A DNA stretch of 64,000 nucleotides, from the NCBI GenBank assembly GCA_961205875.1, contig OY540811.1:34007340-34071339 (forward strand). The letters run 5' to 3'. Both the position numbers and the translations under genes were made by a program. Source of the DNA: Sialis fuliginosa. Taxonomy: Eukaryota; Arthropoda; Insecta; Megaloptera; Sialidae. Under the pieces are notes generated by a model. That model searched no databases. It was not told the origin of the DNA and saw nothing but the letters and a program-made list of their open reading frames with translations. Each line of letters starts with the position of its first letter. Position 1 is the stretch's first letter. Below, one piece after another: positions 1-10,221 of this stretch.

Positions 1-794
1 TTATTTTGATTCATGTAAGTATTAAATTTAAATTAAAACTAAAATCAGTAGATGGCATAAATATGTATCCCGTTCATATTGAAATATTAACGGGACGCAC
101 CATCAAACTGTTTTTTGGGATAAAAAAATAAGGTAGCCAAAAACCGTGTATTTTAAATAGCAATTTTCACGTTTTTTTTAAATACCTACCTCTTTTCTCT
201 CAATTTGTCATGTTTTTTCCTTTATATTATGGCTTTTTGTGGTAACTGGCAAATTTTTAAAGAAGATTATAGTTTTTTTTTATAATTTATAAATTCGGCC
301 TCCACAGAAAATCGATTAAACATAAAAATTTGTTAAATAAATACAAATAAAAAAAAAACGTAAATAACGATTATTCTTGTATTTATCATCTTACATTATA
401 ATATAAGCCGTAAGATATATATTTATATATAAATTTATATGTCTGTCCGGCCACAATCAATTTATAGCCCGTTAAACCTTTCAGTGGATTTTTTTCATAC
501 TTTGCCTGTTTTTAGATTCGTCCTTGGTACAACTTAATGGCTATTTTTTCTATTCAAAACTACAACAGTTTCTGTGATATGTATTTTTTTCCGAGAAACG
601 GCATGTAAAATTGGCACAAAATTTTGCTTTCTAACGTTTAATTTGAAATTTAAGAGTTTCGACACTTGGCTTTTGTTTTTGGAATTCCTAACATTTCGTC
701 ACTCTGATTGGTCGAAAATTGACATTTCGTAAAAATTTTAAACACTCCACGTGGACTTGATATTTGCCTGTCATAAACAGCTGTTTTTTATTTG
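1..794. other. A+T-rich stretch, nothing recognised
   Basis: No open frame of note, no terminal inverted repeat and no copy of the other families in this window could be seen. The text is dominated by poly-T and poly-A runs. The last ~60 bases lead into the degenerate tandem array that follows. Confidence 0.5.
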
Positions 795-1460
795 AAATAC
801 GTCAGGGGCGTGTACAGAAATGTGTCAAATTGGTACATTACAATTAAATTGTTTATAAATGAAAATTTTAACCAAAATTGGTTAGTATATTGATGTAATT
901 AATATAATTTATATTTAATAAGAATTACGTCAGGAGCGTGGTTACAAGAACATTTTTTATTGCTTTTTTGATATAATTTTATTAAAATGAAACAGTTATT
1001 TTAGTAATTGGAGATTGATGTAATTTGCCCAAAAATTTATATTTATTAACAATTAACTTAGGTGCGGCGTAGTAAAAAATATTTTAAATTGTTATTTTTT
1101 AAGAGTTGTATAATAAACATTTTTGAAAACCATTTGGTAGTTCAAAGATATATGTAATGTATCAAACAATTTATATTAAATAATAATAAAGACAGGGCTA
1201 TTAAGGGGAAACACTACTGAGATATGTTGAAAAATTGATGAATTTTGCGATTTTTTAAAATTTATTTAATAATTTCTTTTAGAATTGTCAGTGGCATCGC
1301 ATTAAAAAATATTTAAAATTGCTATTTTTTAATCGTGACGAAAAAAAATTGATTTGATTGAAATTGAATAAAAGTTAAAAACTTAAGAAATTTATAAAAA
1401 TATAAGTCAAATTCAGGTGTGTGGCCTTGAAATATTTTTTTTGCTATTTTTTCATAAGAT
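795..1460 (+). repeat. Degenerate tandem array, period about 125 bp
   Basis: A short G-rich core (GTCAGGGGCGTG, GTCAGGAGCGTGG, CTTAGGTGCGGCG, GTCAGTGGCATCG, TTCAGGTGTGTGG) starts at about 801, 929, 1057, 1287 and 1412. Spacings are 128, 128, 230 and 125. The 230 gap fits one eroded unit. Later cores are followed by an A/T block ending in a GCTATTTTTT-like run. A similar core, TTCAGGTGCG followed by TTTTAAGAAAAAT, sits in family A, so the array may be related to that repeat. Confidence 0.55.
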
Positions 1461-1649
1461 TGCGTAAACATAAATTAAAAATCGTAATAAAATAATTTAA
1501 CCTAATAAATAACATCGAAAATGCATCAACGCATTCGTTGAATATGTTGTATGCAAAAAAATGTGGAAATTGATATTTACAATGATTTTTTAGTAATTTC
1601 TTAAAGGTTTTATCGAAATTAATGATAAAGGTATAAATTACGAAGAATA

Positions 1650-1868
1650 CGAAGGTCGCAGCCGAAGGCTGAGACCCGAGTACGTTTGAGGTTATGGTGA
1701 TTTGTACATATAAATTGTAATATTACTGGAAAACAATTATAGTGAAATATTTTACGAAAATTTGATAAGATAATATAAAAAAATAATTTATATTTTATCA
1801 ATCAATAATTATCAAATGTGGCACGATTTGGGGTTGGGGCGCGTAGCGCCCAGGGGCAAAGCCCCTAG
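1650..1868 (+). mobile_element. Helitron-like element, 3' end
   Basis: The sequence ends in two adjacent GC hairpins, GGGCGCGTAGCGCCC and GGGGCAAAGCCCC, running directly into CTAG followed by T. Helitrons typically end in a short hairpin and CTRR and insert between A and T. The upstream part (GAGACCCGAGTACGTTTGAG, then a GGCACGATTTGGGGT block) recurs in diverged form at 15283-15335. The 5' end was not found. The hairpin abuts CTAG rather than lying about 10 nt upstream, which is less standard. Confidence 0.5.
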
Positions 1869-2515
1869 TAATCTTATATACTAATATTCTTTAAAATATA
1901 AATATTAAAAAGAACACAGTGCTACCAAAAAACATCATTAAAAATTATGTTCCCTATCATTCCGCGCCTTCAGCCGGTTCGCAATCAGTTTTATTATAAA
2001 TTACAGCTGTACAATTATCGAATGTACAGTATGGAACGTCTACTCAGTCTGCTGCCTGTAGGTATACGGTTCACTTCTTTGTTGTTTAAAATATTATTTT
2101 TTCTATCACATTGAAGAAAAGGAAAAATCTATATCTTGTTAATAATTTATTACTAATACAAGAAAATTAAATATTAAAATGATACAAGAATGTTTTCCGA
2201 TAGTTTGACACAAAGTTGTAATATTGATTAACCTTAAACACAAAAAAACAACAAGGAAGGATATTTGAAAAGCAATATTAACATGAATTTAAAATACTCG
2301 CAAAAAATGTGATATTTTTTATTTTGATAAAGAAATTGTATTTATAAGTACGATATTTATATTTCCGGACAAATTAATTAAATAAAACTATGCTACAATA
2401 AGACTAATACAGAATGTTTCATTTAATTATAAATGTTAATATTGAATGGAAGTTAATCTGATTAATTAATCTCTGATTTTAAGACAAAAAGTTCAAATTT
2501 ACAATTCGCTTTATT
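1869..2515. other. A+T-rich stretch, nothing recognised
   Basis: Includes a slightly more GC-balanced patch at about 1960-2075, with no coding signal or terminal repeat that I can identify. The rest is A/T runs. Confidence 0.4.
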
Positions 2516-2830
2516 TTTGAAATATTTACAAGTGATCAAGATTTTTTTTAAAATTGTATATTTTTTTTAATAACTCCGAAACTACATAAGATATTTTTAT
2601 AAACCTTGATGAATGTAAACAAGATGTAGGGACGCATCTTTTGTGGAAAAAAAACGACTTTTTAGTTTCAACCAGAGCGTCCCAATTAATGTCACCTTGA
2701 TTATTTTGAATTAAAAAATAAAACGAAAACGGATCTATGTTTATATGAACTTTTGGTCTTAAAATCATGCACTGATTAACCCTCTTCAGTATTGAGATTT
2801 AATTATGGAACACCTGAATATTTTAGAAAT
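2516..2830 (+). repeat. Family J repeat, copy 1
   Basis: Shares blocks in the same order with 28005-28795: AGATATTTTTATAAA, GTCCCAATTAATGTCACCTT, TTATATGAACTTTTGGTCTT and the end TATGGAACACCTGAATATT. Copy 2 ends AACATCCTGTATA, a form common at insect transposon ends. This copy lacks the family B insertion carried by copy 2. An 80-codon frame on the minus strand is incidental. Confidence 0.55.
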
Positions 2831-3264
2831 TATAAGTAAGTTTATATAAAAAATAATAAATGTATACTTCTTGGCAAAGAATAATTAATTATTAATAAAA
2901 CAAAACTACGTTGCATTTATTGTATAAAGAACTTCCGTTTAAAATATGCATAAACTATTGATTAAATCTATATATATACAATATACAGCTTAATAAAAGA
3001 TAAACAAACACATTGGCGCCGACTTTTCATTTTACCCAGGGAGGGAGGGCGAGATTTTCATAATAATATTGTTGGTGTAAAATTATTTTTTACGATTTTT
3101 TTCACCTTATAAGTTATAAGTTTGCAGCTAAAATCGTCGTAAAACTAACCATGCAATCTCCATTTTGATAACGCTAATGCCACTGGCGATACAACAATTC
3201 ATTATCCGTATTGTATAGCTTCGAAAAAATTCGATAAATCTTCAATTGCCCAAAAGAATTGAAA
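2831..3264. other. Unassigned, with a short G-rich tract
   Basis: A G-rich patch at about 3012-3052 (GGCGCCGAC, then GGGAGGGAGGGCG) resembles the G-run next to many transposon ends. No partner end was found. The remainder is A+T-rich and unassigned. Confidence 0.3.
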
Positions 3265-3810
3265 AGATTGAGTATACTAGACCGATTGATTTTGGTGCTA
3301 ATTTGATAAGGGGTTTTGGAAATATTCGAAAGTTTGTACCTATTATCGTCTAAAAAGTTAACGTTGCGAGTATTATCTCACCAATTTTGATAATACTTGG
3401 TACATTTGTAGTTCAATTGAACCTAAGGGACATTTATATTTTGTACGTGCCTAAACAACTATTGAAGGGGTGAAAACACCCTCAAAATTTGAATTTTAAA
3501 TACTAATTAATACGTCACTAATTCATGTTGCCTTAATTGGAAACAAATGTAATTAAATTCAAATTGTCAAACACAGAATATAGGTACTACTAATTTATTA
3601 TAATACTTTCTACGAATGTGTATGATAATACAATATTAGGATATTAGAAAACTGATATTCATAATAGAAAGGTGAGTTTTATTTCAGGCAAATCCCAATG
3701 AAATTTTTCATATATGTATGTATTAAAAATTATTTAAAAAGATATTAAAGAACATGGAAGTCATGTATGGTTCTCCATTCCGATATTTACTAATGTATAT
3801 GTATTTGAAT
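3265..3810 (+). repeat. Family D repeat, copy at 3.3 kb
   Basis: Carries the family D landmarks in order: ACCGATTGATTTTGGTGCTA, a TTGGAAATATTCGAA block, TACGTGCCTAAACAAC, GAAGGGGTGAAAACACCC, AAATTTGAATTTTAAATACT, then AAAGGTGAGTTTTATTTC and ATGGAAGTCATGTATGGTTC. Other copies lie at 14.2, 30.5, 34.8, 35.6, 41.3 and 61.4 kb. The pair at 34.8/35.6 kb is in inverted orientation, which suggests a foldback element. Confidence 0.65.
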
Positions 3811-4022
3811 ATTACATAATTTTTTAGGAAAATAAAAATACATTTAATTTTATTAATGAGTTTAGTTTAGTTTAATTTAATAGAAACTAGAGTGAAAATT
3901 CTCCAGAGTCGGTGCCTATGCATACACACATATAATGTTTATTAGGGCTATAGTATTATCACAAAATTCAGAACAAGTCTTATTTTTACATCATAACAAT
4001 TGGAAATTTTAAAAAATCTTTG

Positions 4023-4941
4023 ATATACAGGGAGAGTGGAACAAACTTGAACAGTATAAGAAAAAAATTTCAAGTAAAAAAATTCATATAAATATGTATG
4101 TGTCCAGACACTCTTCGTGAGGGAGCTACAGACTATCAAAGATTTTGTCTCACATTAGTTTTTATTTAATATTTTGAGAACCTATTGTGATACAGTACTT
4201 AAATTTGACACCCTGTTTAATATAATACGTGTTATCGATTTCCAGTATCAACCAATAATTATTTAGACCAGGGATGTTTGAGTTATATCTAGTTTTTTGT
4301 TCTTAATTTTTTTCCTAAAAAAATCAGTTTTTCTCCATGTGGCCGTCCGCCGCCCCTTCTGAACTGGAACTCAGAGCAGTCGCCCAACCTCCCTCCCTAA
4401 AACTAGCATTGCTGTTATACATTAACAAAATAAGCAACGAATTTTAATAAATATAAAAATTTTAAACATCAAGTATTCTTTTTTCCAAAGCTTACTTGAC
4501 TTTTTAATATTTCACTCGAGTGATTGTTGTAGTTTTACAAAAATATTTTAGTTTTCCATGGCAATTGTGATTTTTATTCAATAATGAATAAAATGTGTTG
4601 TATCTTTGTTATGAGTTGTTTTATTATCGAAAATACGGAAAGCTTTGTGATCATTTTTTAAAGAAAAATTGTGCTACGATTTCAAAATTTTCACTCGATC
4701 TTTCTTTTTATTATCGGTTTAGTATTAATACGTATTTAATACTAAACCGATTATAAAATTTCATAACTGTTTCACAATGAGTTTTCAAAATATTAAATAA
4801 AAACTAATTTTAGACAAAATATTTAAGAGTCTGTAGTTCTCTCGCGAAGAATTTCCTGACACATGTTTATGAACTTTTTTTCTTGAAATATTTTTCTCGA
4901 TCAACTGTTCAAATTTGCCCCACATGATGAGACCTTGTATA
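4023..4941. mobile_element. Family F element inserted in family I, TA target
   Basis: Left end TACAGGGAGAGTGGAAC and right end CCTTGTA are flanked by TA. About 200 bp inverted arms follow: both contain the TTCTTCG(T/C)GAG block, a GTTTTTATTTAATATTTTGA block and a poly-A/T step. The uninterrupted family I copy at 33.96 kb lacks this segment, so the insertion is visible by empty-site comparison. A TA target and long inverted arms suggest a non-autonomous Tc1/mariner-like element, but no transposase is present. Confidence 0.65.
4349..4680 (+). repeat. Family H repeat inside family F, copy 1
   Basis: Matches 29998-30310 with the same order of blocks: CTTCTGAACTGG, CCTCCCTCCC, TGCTGTTATACAT, AAAATAAGCAACGAATTTTA, CTTTTTTCCAAAGCTTACTT and TTGTGATTTTTATTCAATAA. 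In both places it lies next to family F arms, so it may be the internal region of one F subtype rather than an independent insertion. Confidence 0.5.
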
Positions 4942-5564
4942 ATTAAACAGTTCAATGTCCGTAATATAATGACATTTTTGTTAATATATCATTATAAAAA
5001 AATTATTGTTATAATTACAATCATACTTTTGCTGCATAAAATGTTAAAAAACGGCATTTGTGTTATGAAATGATTGTTTCCATTAAAATGTTTGCTAATA
5101 AAATGTTGTTATATCATAATTATTATATTTATTTTTGATTTTTTAAACAAATACAACGTGTATTATTTATGAATTTCTTAGTAGAAAGCAGTAATACAAT
5201 TTAAAAATTCCGGGAAATCCGGCCGGAATTTCCTAGTTGCGGCCGGAACCGGAACCGGAATAAAATCGTGAATTCCGGCTGGAATTCCGGTACACCCCTA
5301 AAAAATGGTATTAAAACTGCGCGTATCAAAATTGGTAGTTACGATCATTTACCCTCCTTAAATAAATTCTGTAAACAGAATAATGAATTGAAATATATTA
5401 TGTTTATTCGAGATTCAAACTGTTTTACAAAATTAGAAAAAATTTATACAAAACGTAGGTACTTGCTCATAAATTTTTTTATAAAAAAATTTTTTTTCAG
5501 CGATTTTCTTGACATAATAATTCTATTAAACATAACTGCCTTGGGAACCACGGTACTTTCTTAT

Positions 5565-5586
5565 ACCTAACCTAACCTAACCTAAC
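5565..5586 (-). repeat. Interstitial (TTAGG)n tract
   Basis: Four uninterrupted CCTAA units lie on the plus strand (TTAGG on the minus strand). TTAGG is the ancestral telomere unit of insects and many arthropods. This tract is only 22 bp and sits among ordinary repeats, so it is not a telomere. Looser TTAGG-like pieces occur at about 16569-16585 and 22300-22316. Confidence 0.75.
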
Positions 5587-5699
5587 AGTGAATTGTATAC
5601 GTGATTCTTTGTTTATTAAAACATTTCTAACAAACTAACAAGAAAGAACAAAATGAATAATTTTATATTTATATAACAAGTGATTTTTTTAACATAATA

Positions 5700-6482
5700 A
5701 CTGAAAACGGATGTTTACTCTTGTAAATTTTTGGATTTTTGAATTATTTTTGAAATAAGATAAAAATGTTTTAGATAAGAAATGTCGAGTATGTTATTAA
5801 TCTATAATTTATTCCCCATACATTTTTTTCCAACATTTATGATTTAGCCAGAAGGAATTTTTTAATGTAATTATTTAGATTCACCTACACAGTTCACTCT
5901 CAGTATTACGTATAAGAAAGTCCCATGTTACCTACGGCAAATACACACACTGTTCAATCTCTGTAATACGTATAAGAAAGTCCCATGACACTCATGGCAG
6001 ATATTTCTCCTCTGTTATGAACCATATGAATTATAATAATTTTCAAAAATTCGTTTTTACAAAAAAATGAATAGAACATAAATTATAGATATAGATATTA
6101 CCTACATTTTTTAACTTGACCATTTTTCTCTATTTCGCACTGTTTCAGAGTAATTCGAAAAATTAAAAAATCGACGTAGGTAAACATCCGTATCGGGTTG
6201 AAGGATCGTTTTCAAAAATAGGACGTTTTCTTCCCGGCTAAAAATTAATCTTAAATATAAAATATCACCCTTCTACGATTTGTCGTATTTGAGTTACAGC
6301 GCTTACAGACAGACAGACAGACGGACGGACACACAGACATCATGGCGAAAATAGTCAGAATGGATTCAGGGAAGGTCAAAATAGATAATTCCGTCAAAAT
6401 CCGGAGTTCGAAAAAAATCGGCTTCACTATACTTACTTATACTAATGTATATTTCATATACATGGTATAAGAAAGTAAAAAT
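5700..6482 (+). repeat. Family B repeat with inverted arms, full copy
   Basis: An inverted pair of CGGATGTTTAC (about 5708) and GTAAACATCCG (about 6182) brackets two direct copies of ACGTATAAGAAAGTCCCATG (5909 and 5968). Downstream are TTCTACGATTTGTCGTATTT, a GACA/GACG tetranucleotide tract at 6306-6335, ATGGATTCAGGGAAGGTCAA, and the end GGTATAAGAAAGTAAAAA. Related pieces occur at 14.5-14.9 and 28.2-28.4 kb. Confidence 0.6.
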
Positions 6483-6525
6483 ATATCGAATAAATAAAAA
6501 TTATGTGTTCACAGAATTTATTTAG

Positions 6526-6562
6526 TGAGTCATACATACGCTCCTGGCGTATGTATGACTCA
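6526..6562. repeat. Perfect 16 bp hairpin
   Basis: TGAGTCATACATACGC and its exact reverse complement are separated by a 5 nt loop (TCCTG). This may be a very short MITE relic or a standalone cruciform. No family relationship was seen. Confidence 0.6.
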
Positions 6563-7190
6563 TTTTTCCAATTTTTAATCGATTACGTTAAAATTTTAAC
6601 ACAATTAAGAAGATAGATAAAGCTACAAATTCAGTAAATTGCATTAAAATTAGATAAAAATTGTTTGTGTAATAGCACTTTGAATTTAGAAAATTGCCGA
6701 ATTTTTACTTAAAAAATCGATTTTTCTTTGTTTAAATTATAATTTTCGAAAGGAATAACTTTATGAATGTGTACTTCAAGGCTTTTTAGTTCAATTGGAA
6801 GCTATAGCTACATCTTTGGTTGAAGTATTTGATTATAATATCGCGACTACAAGTTAATTTTGTTCATACTAGAAGAGACATTTTTTAAATCTCTTTTCAA
6901 ATCAACTTTTTTTTAAATGCAATATTTAGTACGAAAAGAGTCTAACCGAATTTTATTTTCTGCTTTTTTGTTTTAAAAAAATTAAAAAAAAAAAAAGTTT
7001 TTTATATTTTTTATTAGATTCAAAAACTCGCGAGACAAATGTGATCACAAAAACCGGCGCCTACTGTATATTCACAAATATTCTAATAAATGCAAATTAC
7101 AAAATAAAATAAACATAAATGTAATTATTGAATCTATCTTTCCTTTACTACCAACATAATTTCTTTCGTCTGTATAAAATTTTCGACCAA
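6563..7190. other. A+T-rich stretch, nothing recognised
   Basis: No terminal repeats, family matches or coding signal recognised. Long A and T runs surround 6985-7010. Confidence 0.4.
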
Positions 7191-7191
7191 A

Positions 7192-7281
7192 ATGTCAAGT
7201 ATTAAAGTTCAGCTCCTGGCGGCGGCGGCGTTGGAGGTTCTTAGAGGGACTTGTTCCGGGGCCAAGCGGAAAAGCCAATAA
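7192..7281 (+). other. GC-rich 29-codon frame, possible transposase fragment
   Basis: An ATG-started frame of 29 codons crosses an abrupt GC-rich patch containing (GGC)4. The peptide includes KVQLLAAAALEVLRG and later AKRKS before TAA. An alanine/leucine-rich start followed by a basic patch is loosely like N-termini of Harbinger-type nucleases, but that resemblance is impression only. It could equally be a random frame in a GC-rich relic. No introns, promoter or partner exon were recognised. Confidence 0.15.
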
Positions 7282-8112
7282 TGTATCAAGCTAAATTCTG
7301 AAAGATGTAGCAGTAAGTTCAATCTTACATGGTATTACATTTTTAACGTCAGTAGAAAAAACCCGACTCTTCAAATTGATCTATTGTCCTTTGTTGGACT
7401 TATATAAAAATCTTTAAAATAAAAACATGGTTTTCTAATTTGCGAAGGAAAGGCATTGTCTGATTTAATTGATGTTAGTGAATAATTGTTAGCGCTGGTG
7501 ATAGTTTTATAACTGAACTTATTTAATTAGTTAATTAAAAATTGAAGTCAGTAGTTATAACGAATGTTTGCAGAGATTATTTTATAGTTTTTAATTATCT
7601 TCATAATTTATTGAAGTTATTCTTTTAATATGAATTTTTAAAATACGCCAGGTGCAAAAATATAAGTAATTCAAAAGTTTGTTTTTCTCTACATCAAATT
7701 AATTTTTAGCCCATAGGTAATGTTATATTTAATACAAATATGAATGTTAGTTAAATGTATGAGGTGTCGAGTTATACTTTTCTTTATACCAGTGGTTCTT
7801 AATCTTTTTATCATGACGGACACTTGAAAACTTACAACAAATCATGCAGACCTCGTAAAGATAAAAAATATTTTTTTAAATGAAAAAAAAAATTATATAA
7901 TATTATTGAATATCTCAGAAAGTATGGGGTTTAGACATAGGATATTTCTACACAATTGAAAAGGAGAAAAAACCCATCGAATAGTGAAATAAAAAAAGGG
8001 TAGTCACATTTACGATTTTGTAATGAATAAAAAGCAAAACATAAATAAAACATAAAACTAAAAATATATCTTAAAATATTATTTGTGCTGCCAACATAAA
8101 AAAATAATACAA
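7282..8112. other. A+T-rich stretch, nothing recognised
   Basis: No family match or terminal repeats seen. A piece at about 7643 (ACGCCAGGTGC) vaguely recalls the cores of the 0.8-1.4 kb tandem array. Confidence 0.35.
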
Positions 8113-8128
8113 CGCGAGCGAAGTCGCG
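8113..8128 (+). mobile_element. Helitron-like 3' hairpin without CTAG
   Basis: CGCGAGCGAAGTCGCG is the hairpin form seen at the end of the Helitron at 26.5-27.35 kb (CGCGAGCGAAGCCGCG). Here it is followed by GTCAAGAAGTGG with no CTAG, so this is at most a decayed Helitron end. Confidence 0.35.
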
Positions 8129-8186
8129 GTCAAGAAGTGGAGAAAAATTACAATATTAGAGTCAACACATTTCAATTTCCTTATAA

Positions 8187-8345
8187 TCCAGTAATTTTAG
8201 ATTTCAGCAGATAGGTTGAATTAATATCTAAAATTACTGGACATTACGAAATAATCAATAATCCCTATAATACAAAATTTTTGGTCCTCCGATAATTTAA
8301 TTTTAAAATATCGAAGGACCGAAAATTTTGTATTCTAGGGATTCC
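8187..8345. repeat. Two adjacent palindromes (MITE-like)
   Basis: First hairpin: CCAGTAATTTTAGAT and ATCTAAAATTACTGG around a short loop (8187-8240). Second: ATCCCTATAATACAAAATTT pairs imperfectly with AAATTTTGTATTCTAGGGAT, with inner arms GGTCCTCCGAT and ATCGAAGGACC (about 8261-8344). Both look like tiny foldback elements. Confidence 0.55.
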
Positions 8346-9240
8346 CATTTGTTTCAATGAACTCCTTTTACAGAGCGAATTTAACTTTTTACAAAATTAA
8401 TAAGCTTTGAGACTATTGCGTTGATCTTGAAGTGAATCTAGTCTTCTGGGTGTGTGCCGCATCGTTTTCTCGGCTAACGTTTAGGTGAAGATTTTACTGT
8501 GATGTGAGACGAAAATGCTTATTCATTCATGTAATATAATGCAAGTATTCGAAGAAAATGTCAGTACAAAAAGAAAATTGATAACATTAAAAAGATTCCC
8601 GCACAGATATTTATGATAAAAACATTACAGAAATAAATAAAAAATAACGCGAACCTTATGCAAATGCAATAGTATAAATGAGCAGCAAAAAAGTCATTAC
8701 GTGGAAAGAGAGCAAAACATAGACTGAAGAGGAAAAGAAAAGGGTATACATGCCGCAGTTACAGATACACTGACCGCATGTAAAAGGTACTGTTTATTCA
8801 AAGGAAACGGAAAATTAAAGTCAAAGAAAACGTAGAAGATACCGACTGAGAGAGCGCATTCAGTTAATTGAAATGTACAAAACGGAGTCGGCTTTGAGTC
8901 GGCCAAGGAATGCTACGATCGTACAACGACTGCAGGCGTTTGTTTATTATTTGTGAATGTAGCCAACGATACAGATGTTTTTCAGGTTGCGACTCAGTGG
9001 CGGACTGTTGTGTGAGGTTATGGAGAAACTGGATTAGACAAAATGATAGGGACCATTCCACTGGAATTTTTTTTTTAATATTTCTTTTCGCATTATCAAA
9101 AAATATAGACTTTCATAAAGATGCTGTTAAATTTTGATCGCGACATTCGACGAGTTATTCCGGTCGCTAATAAAAGAGATGGACCAGCTGCGTGCAAGAT
9201 ATAAGGCAGAGCATCTTACATGCTAATTTCAAATGCGTTT
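8346..9240. other. More GC-balanced segment, possible gene or element relic
   Basis: Base composition is noticeably less A+T-rich, particularly at 8690-9060 and 9138-9225. A stop-free run at about 9141-9224 would encode ATFDELFRSLIKEMD followed by QLRARYKAEHLTC and a stop. A TTTTTCAG acceptor-like site precedes 8984. Frames are short and broken, so I treat the region as a relic of unknown origin rather than a gene. Confidence 0.2.
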
Positions 9241-9843
9241 TTCAAAACGGTGGAAGATTTTCAACGAAGAATTTTCAAGATATCCGTTTCAATTTTTTCC
9301 ATATAATTCTTCACGCCATTCCTAACGACGCGTCTTACGGACACTTATTTTATATGAAATTTTCATAGTTTTTTGAACGAAAAACTGTCGAAAAAAAGGC
9401 CTAATTTGACACTTAATTTTTAAAAGGTCACCATTTTGTTAATTTTCATCGGAAAAAATCCTCCGTAATACTCTACAGTTTTTCATACTGATTAATAATC
9501 TTTTTTTTTCAAACAATTTTTGGAGGAGTAGGATTCTCCACCGTCAAGCGCTTTTTTTAGGGATCATTTTGCAGTGGCCAAAAAATTGATAAAAAATAAA
9601 AGTAAAACATTAGAAAATATTTTTATGTACAACATAAGTCATCTGAATAAACGAAAAAAACATCATGAAAATCAGCAATTGCCTGACAAATAAGAAACAG
9701 TTGAAAATATGCAATCATCGTATGTATATAAAATTTTTGTAATTTTAATAGAATTAAAACTTGTGTCTGTTTGTTTATTCCGACTTAGCACCAAAACTAT
9801 TGAACCAATTTAATAGAACTTTCGTTGTAATAAAACCTAAGAC
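9241..9843. other. A+T-rich stretch, nothing recognised
   Basis: No terminal repeats or family matches could be picked out. Confidence 0.35.
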
Positions 9844-9948
9844 CCTATAGTCTAATAAAATTAAAAATTTCCTATAGGTGAAAAAATATTCACCTATAGG
9901 AAATTTTTAATTTGATTGGACTACTAGGATTGAATTAAGAGAGTATTT
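9844..9948. repeat. Long hairpin, about 45 bp arms
   Basis: An inner perfect stem, TTTCCTATAGGTGAA / TTCACCTATAGGAAA, has a 6 nt loop. It extends outward imperfectly to CCTATAGTCTAAT against ATTGGACTACTAGG. Compact hairpin elements like this are typical of very short MITEs. Confidence 0.6.
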
Positions 9949-10221
9949 ATAATAAATGTACACTTTTAAGCCTCATAGCAGGCAAACATATCGAGTACAG
10001 TTCAATACGCACCCGCAGTAAAAATGAACGAAGGATTAGGCTGTTTTTCCACACACCGGCATTCTCAGTGCCGGTGCAGTTGAGTTCTAGCTGTGGTGAT
10101 AGAAACATGTCTGCAGTGTTCAATAAGCGTTACCTTATTGGGTTATTATAACTCAGAAGGAAGTATATACATAAATCACAAATATAAAAAATTCAGGCAA
10201 GACATACACGAGTGTATGCCA

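Larger units (their letters stand above)
3955..5300 (-). mobile_element. Family I element with hAT-like end, interrupted by family F
   Basis: The outer parts (3955-4022 and about 4942-5300) match a continuous sequence at 33905-34306. Both copies end with TACACCCCTA, which on the minus strand reads TAGGGGTGTACC, a form expected of a hAT terminal repeat. Next to it lies a cluster of GGCCGGAA/GGAACCGG motifs, richer in this copy than at 34 kb. The other terminus was not identified. The middle is a separate TA-type insertion (4025-4939). Confidence 0.6.

Noticed and set aside
5565-5586. Telomere end
   Set aside because: Only 22 bp and embedded in ordinary repeats on both sides.
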